This document shows positions 43,439 through 51,240 of a stretch of 64,000 nucleotides of DNA, piece by piece. Position 1 is the stretch's first letter. Every line of letters begins with the position of its first letter. The position numbers and the translations under genes were made by a program. The stretch is taken from NCBI RefSeq assembly GCF_028561275.1, contig NZ_JAQQTF010000002.1, positions 124,001 through 188,000 on the forward strand, given 5' to 3'. The notes beneath the pieces were generated by a model. It was not told where the DNA came from. It saw only the letters and a list, made by a program, of their open reading frames with translations, and made no database searches. This DNA is from Aureisphaera galaxeae. GTDB taxonomy: Bacteria > Bacteroidota > Bacteroidia > Flavobacteriales > Flavobacteriaceae.

Positions 43439-44159
43439 GATAAGGGACTTTGTCTAGTAAGTAAATGCCGTTTTCCACTAAAGCGTGGATATGCTCAAAC
43501 TCTTTTGTTGAAATCGGCTTAAATTTCACATAGTCCCCAGCTTCGATAATTGCTGGCGGTTGTTTGGTAGGATTGAAGAACGAAAGGGGACTTCGCCCGA
43601 TTAGATTCCATCCTCCGGGAGAGTCCATAGGGTAGATGCCCGTTTGTTTTCCTCCAATGCCCACAGATCCTTGTGCTACTATTGGTCTCGGATCGTCCTT
43701 TCTAGGAGTGTGCAATTTCGGATTCAGTTTTCCCAAATAGGGGAATCCGGGCAAAAAGCCCAGAAAGTAGACTTTATACATGGCTTCGGAATGAAGCTGG
43801 ATGACTTCGTCCTTTGAAAGATTGTGATAATGGGCCACATTTTCCAAATCAGGAGCAAAATCTTTCTCATAGCAAACGGGAATGGTAATTAAATGATGCT
43901 CGTCTGTACTTTCTTCTTGTTTTGCGGTTTTGAAAGAGGCTTTGATGGATTTCAAAAACGTATCGGGATCCACACCTTCTTTCAGATATACGACCAATGA
44001 CTGATAGGTCACTACCGTTTCTAGGATTTCTTCGCCATAGTTTTCAGTCATAAATCGGTCCCATCGTACTGCTTCTGCATGCACTTCCGCATCGATAATG
44101 GACTCCCAAGAAATGAGTGCCGCTCTATCACCAAAACGTTGAAAGGAAGGAGGTTTCAT
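43431..44159 (-). CDS. pxpB: 5-oxoprolinase subunit B (KipI family)
   Basis: A 242-residue cytoplasmic subunit of 5-oxoprolinase. I start at the ATG at 44159, which overlaps the stop of pxpA by four bases and opens MKPPSFQRFGDRAALISW; the frame itself extends further upstream into pxpA and is not coding there. Landmarks are YLGFLPGFPYLGKL (about residues 121-134), GSVGIGGKQTGIYP and SPGGWNLIGRSP. KipI homologues in Bacillus also control the sporulation kinase KinA, but this is the oxoprolinase subunit. Confidence 0.93.
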   Translation of the reverse strand: MKPPSFQRFGDRAALISWESIIDAEVHAEAVRWDRFMTENYGEEILETVVTYQSLVVYLKEGVDPDTFLKSIKASFKTAKQEESTDEHHLITIPVCYEKDFAPDLENVAHYHNLSKDEVIQLHSEAMYKVYFLGFLPGFPYLGKLNPKLHTPRKDDPRPIVAQGSVGIGGKQTGIYPMDSPGGWNLIGRSPLSFFNPTKQPPAIIEAGDYVKFKPISTKEFEHIHALVENGIYLLDKVPYHD

Positions 44160-44890
44160 ATGGCCAATTGTATGGAATGGTTGCGTATCTGATCCCTTAT
44201 ATGTTTCAGTATAGCTATCGAATGTTCGTGATCTCCATGAATGCAATAGGTAGCCGCTACGATGTCTTGAAAACTTCCCGAAAGCGTTCGAACCTGTTGT
44301 TTCTCGGCCATATAATGGAGTTGTTCCCAAGCCGCTTCGGGCTCATGGATCAAGGCTCCGCTTTCACTTCTGGAGACCAACGAGAGATCGTCATTATACC
44401 GTCGGTCTATAAAGGCTTCGAATACCAATGGGAGTAGATTTTCGGCTTTTTTAGCTAAGACAGAGTTGTGCAATACATATAATTTGGGTCTTACTTTAGT
44501 GGCTACAATTGCTTCAACCACAGCATCGGCAGTGGGAGCATCCTTGGCAGCGTAATTGTACAGAGCCCCATGCAATTTAATATGATGCAATTTGGCCCCT
44601 TCGGTTTCACAAATTGCATAGAAATGCAATAACTGTTCAAAAATGGATTCGGAAAGTTCGCTTTTGGTCAATGTTAGGATTTTTCTTCCGAAGTTATCTT
44701 TATCGGGAAAAGAGGGGTGTGCGCCAATCTTTACTCCATGTTTCATGGCCAATCGCACAGCCGTTCGCATGCTCTTTTCATCTCCATAGTGTCCGCCACA
44801 GGCGATACTGCAAGAGGAAATCAATGGCATGATGGCGGCATCGTTTCCCGTACCTTCTCCTAAGTCTGCATTGATGTCGATAGTAATCAT
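44156..44890 (-). CDS. pxpA: 5-oxoprolinase subunit A (LamB/YcsF family)
   Basis: A 244-residue cytoplasmic subunit of 5-oxoprolinase. The N-terminus shows the family signature IDINADLGEGTG (residues 4-15), then SCSIACGGHYGDE and GVKIGAHPSFPDKDNFGRK, whose His and Asp residues form the active site in related polysaccharide deacetylase-fold enzymes. Its start codon overlaps the Nramp-like gene stop by one base, so the order of transcription is transporter, A, B, C. Confidence 0.93.
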   Translation of the reverse strand: MITIDINADLGEGTGNDAAIMPLISSCSIACGGHYGDEKSMRTAVRLAMKHGVKIGAHPSFPDKDNFGRKILTLTKSELSESIFEQLLHFYAICETEGAKLHHIKLHGALYNYAAKDAPTADAVVEAIVATKVRPKLYVLHNSVLAKKAENLLPLVFEAFIDRRYNDDLSLVSRSESGALIHEPEAAWEQLHYMAEKQQVRTLSGSFQDIVAATYCIHGDHEHSIAILKHIRDQIRNHSIQLAI

Positions 44891-46116
44891 TACAGGTCGA
44901 TATTAAATACTTTGAACAGACTTCTTGCACCCAAAACAAGAGCAGTTAGAATAATAAGCCATCCCAAGATATTCTGAAAACGGGTGTTCTTGTACGTCCC
45001 TAAAACCGATGTTTTGTTCACGACCCACAAGAGGAAAATTGCGATAATGGGAAGTAGTAGCCCATTGGCTACCTGAGCGAATTTTATGATTTCAATAGGG
45101 CTAATTCCGATGGAAGAAAAAACGACGCCGAGTACCAATACGAAAATCCAAACAGCACGAAAACGACCCGAAGTTAATCCGGCATTCCACCCGAAACATC
45201 CCCGAACCACATAGGCCGCGGCCAAAGGTGCGGTTATGGCAGAGGTAATTCCAGCAGCGAACAATCCTATGCTAAGGAAATATTTGGAAAAGCTCCCAAA
45301 GAGCGGTTCCAGTCCCTTGGCCAAATCGGAGGCATTCTTAATTTCGGTCGAATTTATGGCCGCCGCGCAAATGATGATCGCCATGGATACCAATCCTCCC
45401 AAAATGATGGAAACCCGAGCATCTTTTCGGGCGGTTTGCAAATCGTCTACCCCTTTCCATTTTTCCCCGACTAAAGAGGCGTGAAGGAAAAGGTTGTAGG
45501 GAACCACCGTGGTTCCTACAAGAGCGATGACGGTGAGCCATCCCTCTTCGGGAACTTTTGGAATGAATATGCCTTTAAGAATTTCGATAAGGTTGGGGCC
45601 TGTAAGTGCCGCTGTGATTAAAAAGGAAAGACTCATAAGCACCACCAAAAAGACAAGGCTGCGTTCCAGTATTTTATAATTTCCAATGAATAACAGGACA
45701 AAGGCTAGAATCCCAATGGCAATGCTTAAGGTATTTATGGTATAGTCGAATACAGTGATTCTAGCATTGGGCACTAGGGTTTCCAGTCCCAAAGCGCCAC
45801 CGCTAATATTTCCGGCTTCGTAGGCAGCGTTTCCTATTAAAATGGCCGAAAGCATTAAGAGAATGGCAACCCATTTCCCTAAAGGAGACTTCATTTCACT
45901 TTTAACGGTTTCCGCGAGTCCTTTGCCTGTTACCAATCCCAATCGTGCTGCCATTTCCTGAAGCACAATGGTAGCAATAATAGAGAGTAACATGGCCCAA
46001 AGGAGGGTGAATCCATGGTTCACGCCAGCAAGGGTACAAACGGTAACAGTCCCCGGACCAATGAAAGCAGCCGCTACCAGAGTACCTGGGCCAATTTTGG
46101 AAAAGAAGTTTTTCAT
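44890..46116 (-). CDS. Nramp-like transporter lacking the canonical metal ligands, linked to 5-oxoprolinase
   Basis: A 408-residue inner-membrane protein with 11 helices and the Nramp fold. In canonical Nramps helix 1 carries DPGN and helix 6 carries MPHN, which together supply the Asp, Asn and Met metal ligands. Here helix 1 reads GPGT (residues 20-23) and helix 6 reads VPYN (residues 205-208), so all three ligands are replaced. It is the first gene of the pxpABC operon. Bacillus YcsG, also in an oxoprolinase operon, is a related Nramp-like protein. I infer a substrate such as 5-oxoproline or a related acid in place of a divalent metal; this is a prediction. Confidence 0.82.
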   Translation of the reverse strand: MKNFFSKIGPGTLVAAAFIGPGTVTVCTLAGVNHGFTLLWAMLLSIIATIVLQEMAARLGLVTGKGLAETVKSEMKSPLGKWVAILLMLSAILIGNAAYEAGNISGGALGLETLVPNARITVFDYTINTLSIAIGILAFVLLFIGNYKILERSLVFLVVLMSLSFLITAALTGPNLIEILKGIFIPKVPEEGWLTVIALVGTTVVPYNLFLHASLVGEKWKGVDDLQTARKDARVSIILGGLVSMAIIICAAAINSTEIKNASDLAKGLEPLFGSFSKYFLSIGLFAAGITSAITAPLAAAYVVRGCFGWNAGLTSGRFRAVWIFVLVLGVVFSSIGISPIEIIKFAQVANGLLLPIIAIFLLWVVNKTSVLGTYKNTRFQNILGWLIILTALVLGARSLFKVFNIDL

Positions 46117-46209
46117 GCGAAGGAATTCACGGTTGTATAAAAGTATGACAACTTATAGACAAAGAAAAGTAGCAAAGAACGAGCCTGCTGCATGAGACCC
46201 TTAAATTAT

Positions 46210-46223
46210 GGGGTATTTACCCC
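46210..46223. promoter_or_regulatory. Short perfect palindrome upstream of the pxp operon
   Basis: GGGGTA, two T, TACCCC: a perfect 6-base palindrome in the 190-base gap between the divergent pxp operon and the gene at 46306. It could be a regulator site or a small hairpin. No other copy was seen. Confidence 0.25.
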
Positions 46224-46305
46224 TTTCGAATAGGTCTACCACCCCGTGTTTTCCACTTTGGGGCTTCGGTTATTTGCTTTGTATTAACCACTAAACATTT
46301 TTATT

Positions 46306-46839
46306 ATGAAAAAGTACTTCAATGTAGCATTAGGCCTATTGGTTATTCTTGCGGTAACCATCGCCTGCGACAAGGACGAGACCGTACCAACGGAGAGTGC
46401 AGATCTTGTACATCAACAAACCAACACCGAAAGAGGGTTGTATTTCCCTTGGGATTATGTAATGGATTGGCGTTATAGCCGCTTAGAGTGTGCCACCGGG
46501 CCTGGGGTGTGCTTTAGAAATGGCTATGGTGACATTTTTAGAATGTACACCAAAGGGGACGATCCTGTAGGGGAAGTAACCGAAATGATGGCAAGGCTTA
46601 TGGCCGATTACCAAGATCCAGAAGATGGATTGATCGTTTTCAGTATCGAGGGAAACACCCTAAACCTTATCTTTTCCAGAGAACTGGAAGAAGGACAGTT
46701 TATCGTAGAAAGCGATGAGGTGATTCGTGGTGAATTGGCCGAGCGCTTGGGGCGTGACCAGATCGTGATTCCAGCAGGAGAGTATGAAGTGCAGTACGGA
46801 AATTACGAACATGGGGAAACCCATATCGAAATTGAGTAG
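46306..46839 (+). CDS. Hypothetical lipoprotein
   Basis: A 177-residue lipoprotein. The signal MKKYFNVALGLLVILAVTIAC ends in a lipobox (C21), followed by DKDETVP. The mature part contains two Cys in SRLECATGPGVCFRNG that may form a disulphide, and an acidic C-terminus with several Glu. No family recognised. It stands alone, with a clear terminator downstream and the pxp operon divergent upstream. Confidence 0.68.
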   Translation: MKKYFNVALGLLVILAVTIACDKDETVPTESADLVHQQTNTERGLYFPWDYVMDWRYSRLECATGPGVCFRNGYGDIFRMYTKGDDPVGEVTEMMARLMADYQDPEDGLIVFSIEGNTLNLIFSRELEEGQFIVESDEVIRGELAERLGRDQIVIPAGEYEVQYGNYEHGETHIEIE

Positions 46840-46872
46840 ATCCATAATCCCAACGTTTTTGGATTGAAAAGG

Positions 46873-46912
46873 GATAGGCCTTCTGGGGAGGAGGCCTATC
46901 TTTTTGTTTTTT
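46873..46912 (+). terminator. Terminator after the lipoprotein gene
   Basis: GATAGGCCT (46873-46881) pairs with AGGCCTATC (46892-46900) around a 10-base loop, followed by TTTTTGTTTTTT. It lies between two convergent genes. Confidence 0.85.
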
Positions 46913-47021
46913 AGAAAACAAGCCTGGGTTCCCGGAAGAATCCTTCCGTCGCTCATTTCTGCAATACCCCATAACCCATAAAAAGTGCGATCCACCGTTT
47001 CTTTTTAAGGACATATTGTAG

Positions 47022-47675
47022 TTAGAGTTTTAACCCATAGGCCAGATCGCCTGCATCACCCAAACCTGGAATAATATAGCCGTTAGAGCTCAGTACTTCA
47101 TCTACGGTGGCGATCCACAGATGGGTGTTTTCCGGAAAAATTCCTTTCACATAATCTACCCCTGCTTTGGATCCTATAATAGAGATAATATGAATTTGAG
47201 CGGGCTCTCCGTGCTTTCTAATGGCGTTGTACACATTTTCCAAAGTTTTGCCAGTTGCAAGCATGGGGTCTGTAAGGATTAATGTCTTTCCCAAGAGATT
47301 TGGGGCGGCAAAATATTTCACAATAACATCGAATTCATCACCACCATCAGGATGGTGACGGAAGGCAGAAATAAAGGCATTTTCGGCCTTGTCGAAATAG
47401 TTAAGCAATCCTCTATGCAAGGGTAAGCCTGCACGCAAAACGGAACACAATACAATATCGTCTACGGGAAGATGTATGCCCGTGTTACCCAAAGGTGTAG
47501 TCACTGTTTGTTTTTGAAAGTTGAGGGTTTTACTCAATTCGTAACCCAGAACTTCACCGATGCGCTCAATATTCCTTCGAAATCGCATGGCATCTTGTTG
47601 AATGTCTTTATCTCGCAATTCTGCAATAAATGTATTGAGTATAGAATTATTCTCCTGGAAGTTGTGAATGTGCAT
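47022..47675 (-). CDS. upp: Uracil phosphoribosyltransferase
   Basis: A 217-residue cytoplasmic salvage enzyme that makes UMP from uracil and PRPP. Landmarks: VLRAGLPLHRGLLNYF (about residues 77-92), the PRPP motif LILTDPMLATGKTLENV (about residues 130-146), and the uracil loop YIIPGLGDAGDLAYG near the C-terminus. Length is normal. The gene reads towards the hypothetical lipoprotein gene, convergent with it. Confidence 0.95.
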   Translation of the reverse strand: MHIHNFQENNSILNTFIAELRDKDIQQDAMRFRRNIERIGEVLGYELSKTLNFQKQTVTTPLGNTGIHLPVDDIVLCSVLRAGLPLHRGLLNYFDKAENAFISAFRHHPDGGDEFDVIVKYFAAPNLLGKTLILTDPMLATGKTLENVYNAIRKHGEPAQIHIISIIGSKAGVDYVKGIFPENTHLWIATVDEVLSSNGYIIPGLGDAGDLAYGLKL

Positions 47676-48236
47676 AGCGGCTATCTTGCTTTTGAATGGA
47701 AAGATAAAGAAAGCAATTTATTCCTTTTCAAACATTGAGGGTTGTCAGTTTAGCAATTGGTTTTTGTTTCCGCTACAACCGTATCCGAGGTCGGACGGCG
47801 AGGCCGAAAATGGAAGATGTAATAATAGCAGGAGATGCGATGATTTTTTGCCATCAAGTTCTTTAAGTTATAAAAAACCGAAAGAACAAAATCGTTTTTC
47901 CTACAAGAAATTTCTGTGGTATTCCCGCATTTCTTTCATGCTCATCCCATCAAAATATTTTGTACAAGTAATTGATATTGAATAATTTAGAATATCAAAT
48001 AGAAGCAATGGATCCTGTTTCGATTTGATGGGTTTTTACAAGAACTGACCAATTTTATTTTCATTACGCGCAGTGCAATCTTTTGCACAATGAAAGCTTT
48101 TGGGGAGAAGCGAGCACACTTTCCTGTTTCCATGAGTACGATGGAATAGGAGCCGACCTTCTTATGGCTCTTTTGAAAATCATCCAGAGGTTAAATCCTC
48201 AGCACTTAATTAATAACAAATCTAAAAACAACCATC
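47676..48236 (+). other. 561-base intergenic stretch rich in hairpins, no gene
   Basis: No convincing gene is seen here; the open frames lack starts, composition and similarity. It holds five inverted repeats. Two GC-rich hairpins stand in tandem at 47784-47806 (TCCGA/TCGGA and CGGC/GCCG). CCCATCAAA (47946-47954) pairs with TTTGATGGG (48024-48032), followed by TTTTT, with TTGATATT/AATATCAA (47972-47979 and 47991-47998) nested inside. GTGCAA/TTGCAC lies at 48073-48088, and GAGCC/GGCTC with TTTT at 48150-48174. It may be a leader or a small RNA gene ahead of the adhesin gene. Confidence 0.45.
47699..47706 (-). promoter_or_regulatory. -7-like box for upp
   Basis: TATCTTTC on the minus strand, one base away from TAnnTTTG, 24 bases before the upp ATG. 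Confidence 0.25.
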
Positions 48237-49118
48237 ATGAGAAATTTCAATTTTTTTCAGCAATTATTTGTCTTATTATTGATTTTATCGGCAACAGGCA
48301 CTGTTATGGCACAGGACCGGGGAGCCGAGATTGACGACCCTGTTAACCATTTTCAAGAGGTAACTAACACGCGCATGCCCATTAATGGAACCAACACCTA
48401 CGATGGACTGAATGCCGGTACTACGGGTAACTACGGTTCTTATTTTGGAGCCAATGCAGGTTTCAGCATAGGAGCGACTCCTTTCTACAATACCTTTATG
48501 GGAGGTTTTAGCGGGTATAGTACGACCGATGGGCAGTACAATACCTATTTAGGAGTTGCCGCTGGGTACAGAAATACCACAGGAAACTACAATACCGCTG
48601 TAGGGTTCTTGGCAGGATTTAGTGCCGTTACTGGAGAGCGCAACGTTTTCTTAGGGAATTTTGCAGGTCTTAATGAGACAGGAAGCGATAAGTTGTACAT
48701 AGACAACAGCAACACGACTACTCCTTTGTTGTTTGGAGACTTTGCTGCAGACAAATTGGGGATCAACACCAATCAGCTTCCCAATAGTGTTGGAGGCGCC
48801 AACACTAGTGCTTACAGTCTATATGTAAAAGGGGGAATCCTTACCGAGGAATTAAGGGTACGTACCGGTTGGGCCGATTACGTATTCGAGTCGGACTATT
48901 CCTTGATGCCTTTAAACGAACTGGAGGCTTACATTTCAACCAATGGACACTTGCCGAATGTACCTTCTGCTACCCAGGTGGAAGCACAAGGAATCGAGTT
49001 AGGAGACATGGCCCGAATTCAGCAGGAAAAGATAGAAGAATTAACCCTTTACATTATCGAGTTACAAAAGCAAGTAGACGCGCTTAACCAAAAGGTGAGA
49101 GATCTTTCTGAAAAATAA
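48237..49118 (+). CDS. Secreted repeat adhesin-like protein
   Basis: A 293-residue exported protein. After a signal peptide (ending VMAQ, residue 26) there are four consecutive 17-residue repeats at 84-100, 101-117, 118-134 and 135-151, with the pattern YNTxxGxxxGxxxxTGx; a less regular unit precedes them. This looks like the beta-helical head of a trimeric adhesin. The C-terminus is a coiled coil (QEKIEELTLYIIELQKQVDALNQKV). Similar proteins in flavobacteria end in a chaperone-of-endosialidase-like part. It is followed after 27 bases by a T9SS cargo gene, and a long hairpin-rich leader precedes it. Confidence 0.7.
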   Translation: MRNFNFFQQLFVLLLILSATGTVMAQDRGAEIDDPVNHFQEVTNTRMPINGTNTYDGLNAGTTGNYGSYFGANAGFSIGATPFYNTFMGGFSGYSTTDGQYNTYLGVAAGYRNTTGNYNTAVGFLAGFSAVTGERNVFLGNFAGLNETGSDKLYIDNSNTTTPLLFGDFAADKLGINTNQLPNSVGGANTSAYSLYVKGGILTEELRVRTGWADYVFESDYSLMPLNELEAYISTNGHLPNVPSATQVEAQGIELGDMARIQQEKIEELTLYIIELQKQVDALNQKVRDLSEK

Positions 49119-49145
49119 TTTAAGTCGAACTTTAAATTGAACGTC

Positions 49146-51149
49146 ATGAAAGATTTAAATAGAATTTGCATAGCGCTTATTTGCATGCTGTTTTCCGTAT
49201 CCCTAACGGCACAGGAAGACAGAATTGATACGAAGATTGATAACTGGAGGTACTGGAAAGAAAGAGCCGAAATGGGGCTTATTCCTTTTAACCCAGACGA
49301 TCCGGCCGATCCGGCCACTTATGTGGGAGACCAAAACCGAATGATGGATGGTCCAGATGTTGTTTTGATTAGTGGAGGAACTACCACCCAGAGCGAAAAC
49401 TCTGTATTTGTAGACCCTAATAACAATCAGACAGCTTTGGTGTCCAATAACTCTACTTTGGGAAGTTCCGTCCAGGGAACCAATGCGCTCTTCTCCTTCG
49501 ATGGAGGAGCTACTTGGACCGGAGGCACCGGTGGAGCCGGAGGAAACAATTCTGGAGACCCTGCCGCAGCCATTAGTTTAGGAGGAACCAGTTACATTGG
49601 GCATATTGCGCCTGGCTTTAAACAAGGGGTTTCCATTTCTAACGACAATGGGGTTACTTGGAGCGTGAGTAGCGTTTCCGCAGCTGCCGGATTTTTGGAC
49701 AAAAACCACTTATGGGTAGATAATTCTGGGGCGAGTTCCTTCCAGGGCAATGTATACAGTGCCTGGACCAATTTTGGAGGAGCTAACAATAACCAGATTG
49801 AGATTTCGAGATCTACCAATAATGGTACGACTTGGTCTGCTCCCCTTAATATTAGTGGAGCGGTAACAGCCGGAAGCCATAACCAAGGAGTGAATATTCA
49901 AACCGGACCCAATGGGGAAGTATATGCGGTTTGGGCTATTTACGACAGTTGGCCTTCTCGGGAAAATGCGATTGGATTTTCGGTGTCTACCGACGGAGGA
50001 GTCACCTATAGTCCTGCAACCCGTATTTTCAATAACATCCAAGGGGTGCGTTGGCAACCTGGATTTCCAATTGCCAATCCACATGGAAAGAACATGCGCA
50101 GTAATTCCTTCCCCGGGATGGCCGTGGATATTAGTGGTGGACCCAACAATGGGACTATTTACGTAACCTGGGCCAATGTTGGGGTTCCTGGAGTTAATAC
50201 TGGGTCCGACGTTAGTATCTATGTAATGAGTTCTACCGATAGTGGAGCTACTTGGTCTACTCCTTTGAAGGTGAATACGGATCCCTCGGGGAACATTCAG
50301 TATTTTCCTTGGATCACTTGCGATCCGGTAAACGGAAACCTAAGTATTATTTTCTATGATGATAGAAATGTAGGTGCCACAGAAGTGGAAGCTTGGGTAG
50401 CCGATTCTACCGATGGCGGGCTTACTTGGAGTGATTTCCGTGTAAGCGATGTATCCTTTACACCTGCTCCGATTCCCGGATTAGCTGGGGGTTATATGGG
50501 GGATTATCTAGGAATTTCTGCCAACGGAGGCAATGTATATCCAGTTTGGACGGACAACCGATCCGGTACAGTTTTAACCTATACATCGCCCTATACCTTG
50601 GCAGGTTGTGTGAACAATTTGGTAATTACGACCGATGTGCTTAGTGGATCGACAGATAACCAAGAAGCACTGAATACCATTACAGCGTCCAATACCGTGA
50701 ATTCTGGTGCAACTGCGGTATACCATGCTGGGGATGAGGTGCTTTTGGTCGATGACTTCGATGCATTGAATGGTTCTGTCTTCAGAGCTTATATCGAGGC
50801 GTGTACGGGAGTATTTACCCCATTGACCGATGGCGATATTACCCGAGCCAGCAAGCCGAGATTGAATGAACATTATGAGGAAGATCCCAAGGCAATGGGA
50901 CTTAGTATCTACCCGAATCCCACACATGGTGTTTTCAATGTGGGCTTAGATAATGCTAAGTTGAATGCTTTCGAAATTGAAATCTATAGTATTAGTCGAG
51001 GGTTATTGTATTCCAATGCATTTCAGCAGGATGGAGTGGATACCTTTCAGATTGACATTTCGAACTTCCCAGATGGGGTTTACGTAGTAAAGCTGATAAC
51101 ATCCGACACCCAACAAATATATACGGGTAAAATTATTAAGGATAGGTAA
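49146..51149 (+). CDS. T9SS cargo: sialidase-like BNR-repeat protein
   Basis: A 667-residue secreted protein. I start at the ATG at 49146 (a TTG three codons upstream has no support). The signal peptide ends SLTAQ. The body is a sialidase-type six-bladed propeller with Asp boxes: SFDGGATWTGG, SNDNGVTWSV, STNNGTTWSA, STDGGVTYSP, STDSGATWST and STDGGLTWSD. The catalytic Arg triad of sialidases cannot be assigned. The last 80 residues are a T9SS C-terminal domain (SIYPNPTHGVFNV, FPDGVYVVKLITSD). It shares a transcript with the adhesin gene and ends at a two-way terminator. Confidence 0.82.
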   Translation: MKDLNRICIALICMLFSVSLTAQEDRIDTKIDNWRYWKERAEMGLIPFNPDDPADPATYVGDQNRMMDGPDVVLISGGTTTQSENSVFVDPNNNQTALVSNNSTLGSSVQGTNALFSFDGGATWTGGTGGAGGNNSGDPAAAISLGGTSYIGHIAPGFKQGVSISNDNGVTWSVSSVSAAAGFLDKNHLWVDNSGASSFQGNVYSAWTNFGGANNNQIEISRSTNNGTTWSAPLNISGAVTAGSHNQGVNIQTGPNGEVYAVWAIYDSWPSRENAIGFSVSTDGGVTYSPATRIFNNIQGVRWQPGFPIANPHGKNMRSNSFPGMAVDISGGPNNGTIYVTWANVGVPGVNTGSDVSIYVMSSTDSGATWSTPLKVNTDPSGNIQYFPWITCDPVNGNLSIIFYDDRNVGATEVEAWVADSTDGGLTWSDFRVSDVSFTPAPIPGLAGGYMGDYLGISANGGNVYPVWTDNRSGTVLTYTSPYTLAGCVNNLVITTDVLSGSTDNQEALNTITASNTVNSGATAVYHAGDEVLLVDDFDALNGSVFRAYIEACTGVFTPLTDGDITRASKPRLNEHYEEDPKAMGLSIYPNPTHGVFNVGLDNAKLNAFEIEIYSISRGLLYSNAFQQDGVDTFQIDISNFPDGVYVVKLITSDTQQIYTGKIIKDR

Positions 51150-51185
51150 TTTTTTAGGTTGCACGAGTACCTAGCTCTTAAAAAT

Positions 51186-51215
51186 GAAATCGCCGTGAAT
51201 TTTCACGGCGATTTC
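51186..51215. terminator. Strong bidirectional terminator
   Basis: A perfect 14-bp stem: the arm GAAATCGCCGTGAA (51186-51199) and its complement (51202-51215) with a 2-base loop. It lies between two convergent T9SS cargo genes and can serve both. Confidence 0.85.
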
Positions 51216-51240
51216 TATTTCCAATTATTTGATTAAGAAT

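Noticed and set aside
44159-44330. Upstream extension of pxpB
   Set aside because: It runs inside pxpA in another frame; the pxpB family starts at the ATG that overlaps the pxpA stop.
46933-46948. Hairpin CGGAAG/CTTCCG downstream of upp as its terminator
   Set aside because: No T run follows it in the upp direction; the strong hairpin at 46873 belongs to the opposite gene.
46660-47014. Minus-strand frames over the lipoprotein 3' end and terminator
   Set aside because: They cross a strong terminator and are antisense to a signal-bearing lipoprotein.
47668-48334. Open frames in the 47.7-48.3 kb gap (for example 47668-47985 and 48083-48334)
   Set aside because: They have no family similarity, no start signals, and overlap upp or the adhesin gene; the region is better explained as hairpin-rich non-coding DNA.
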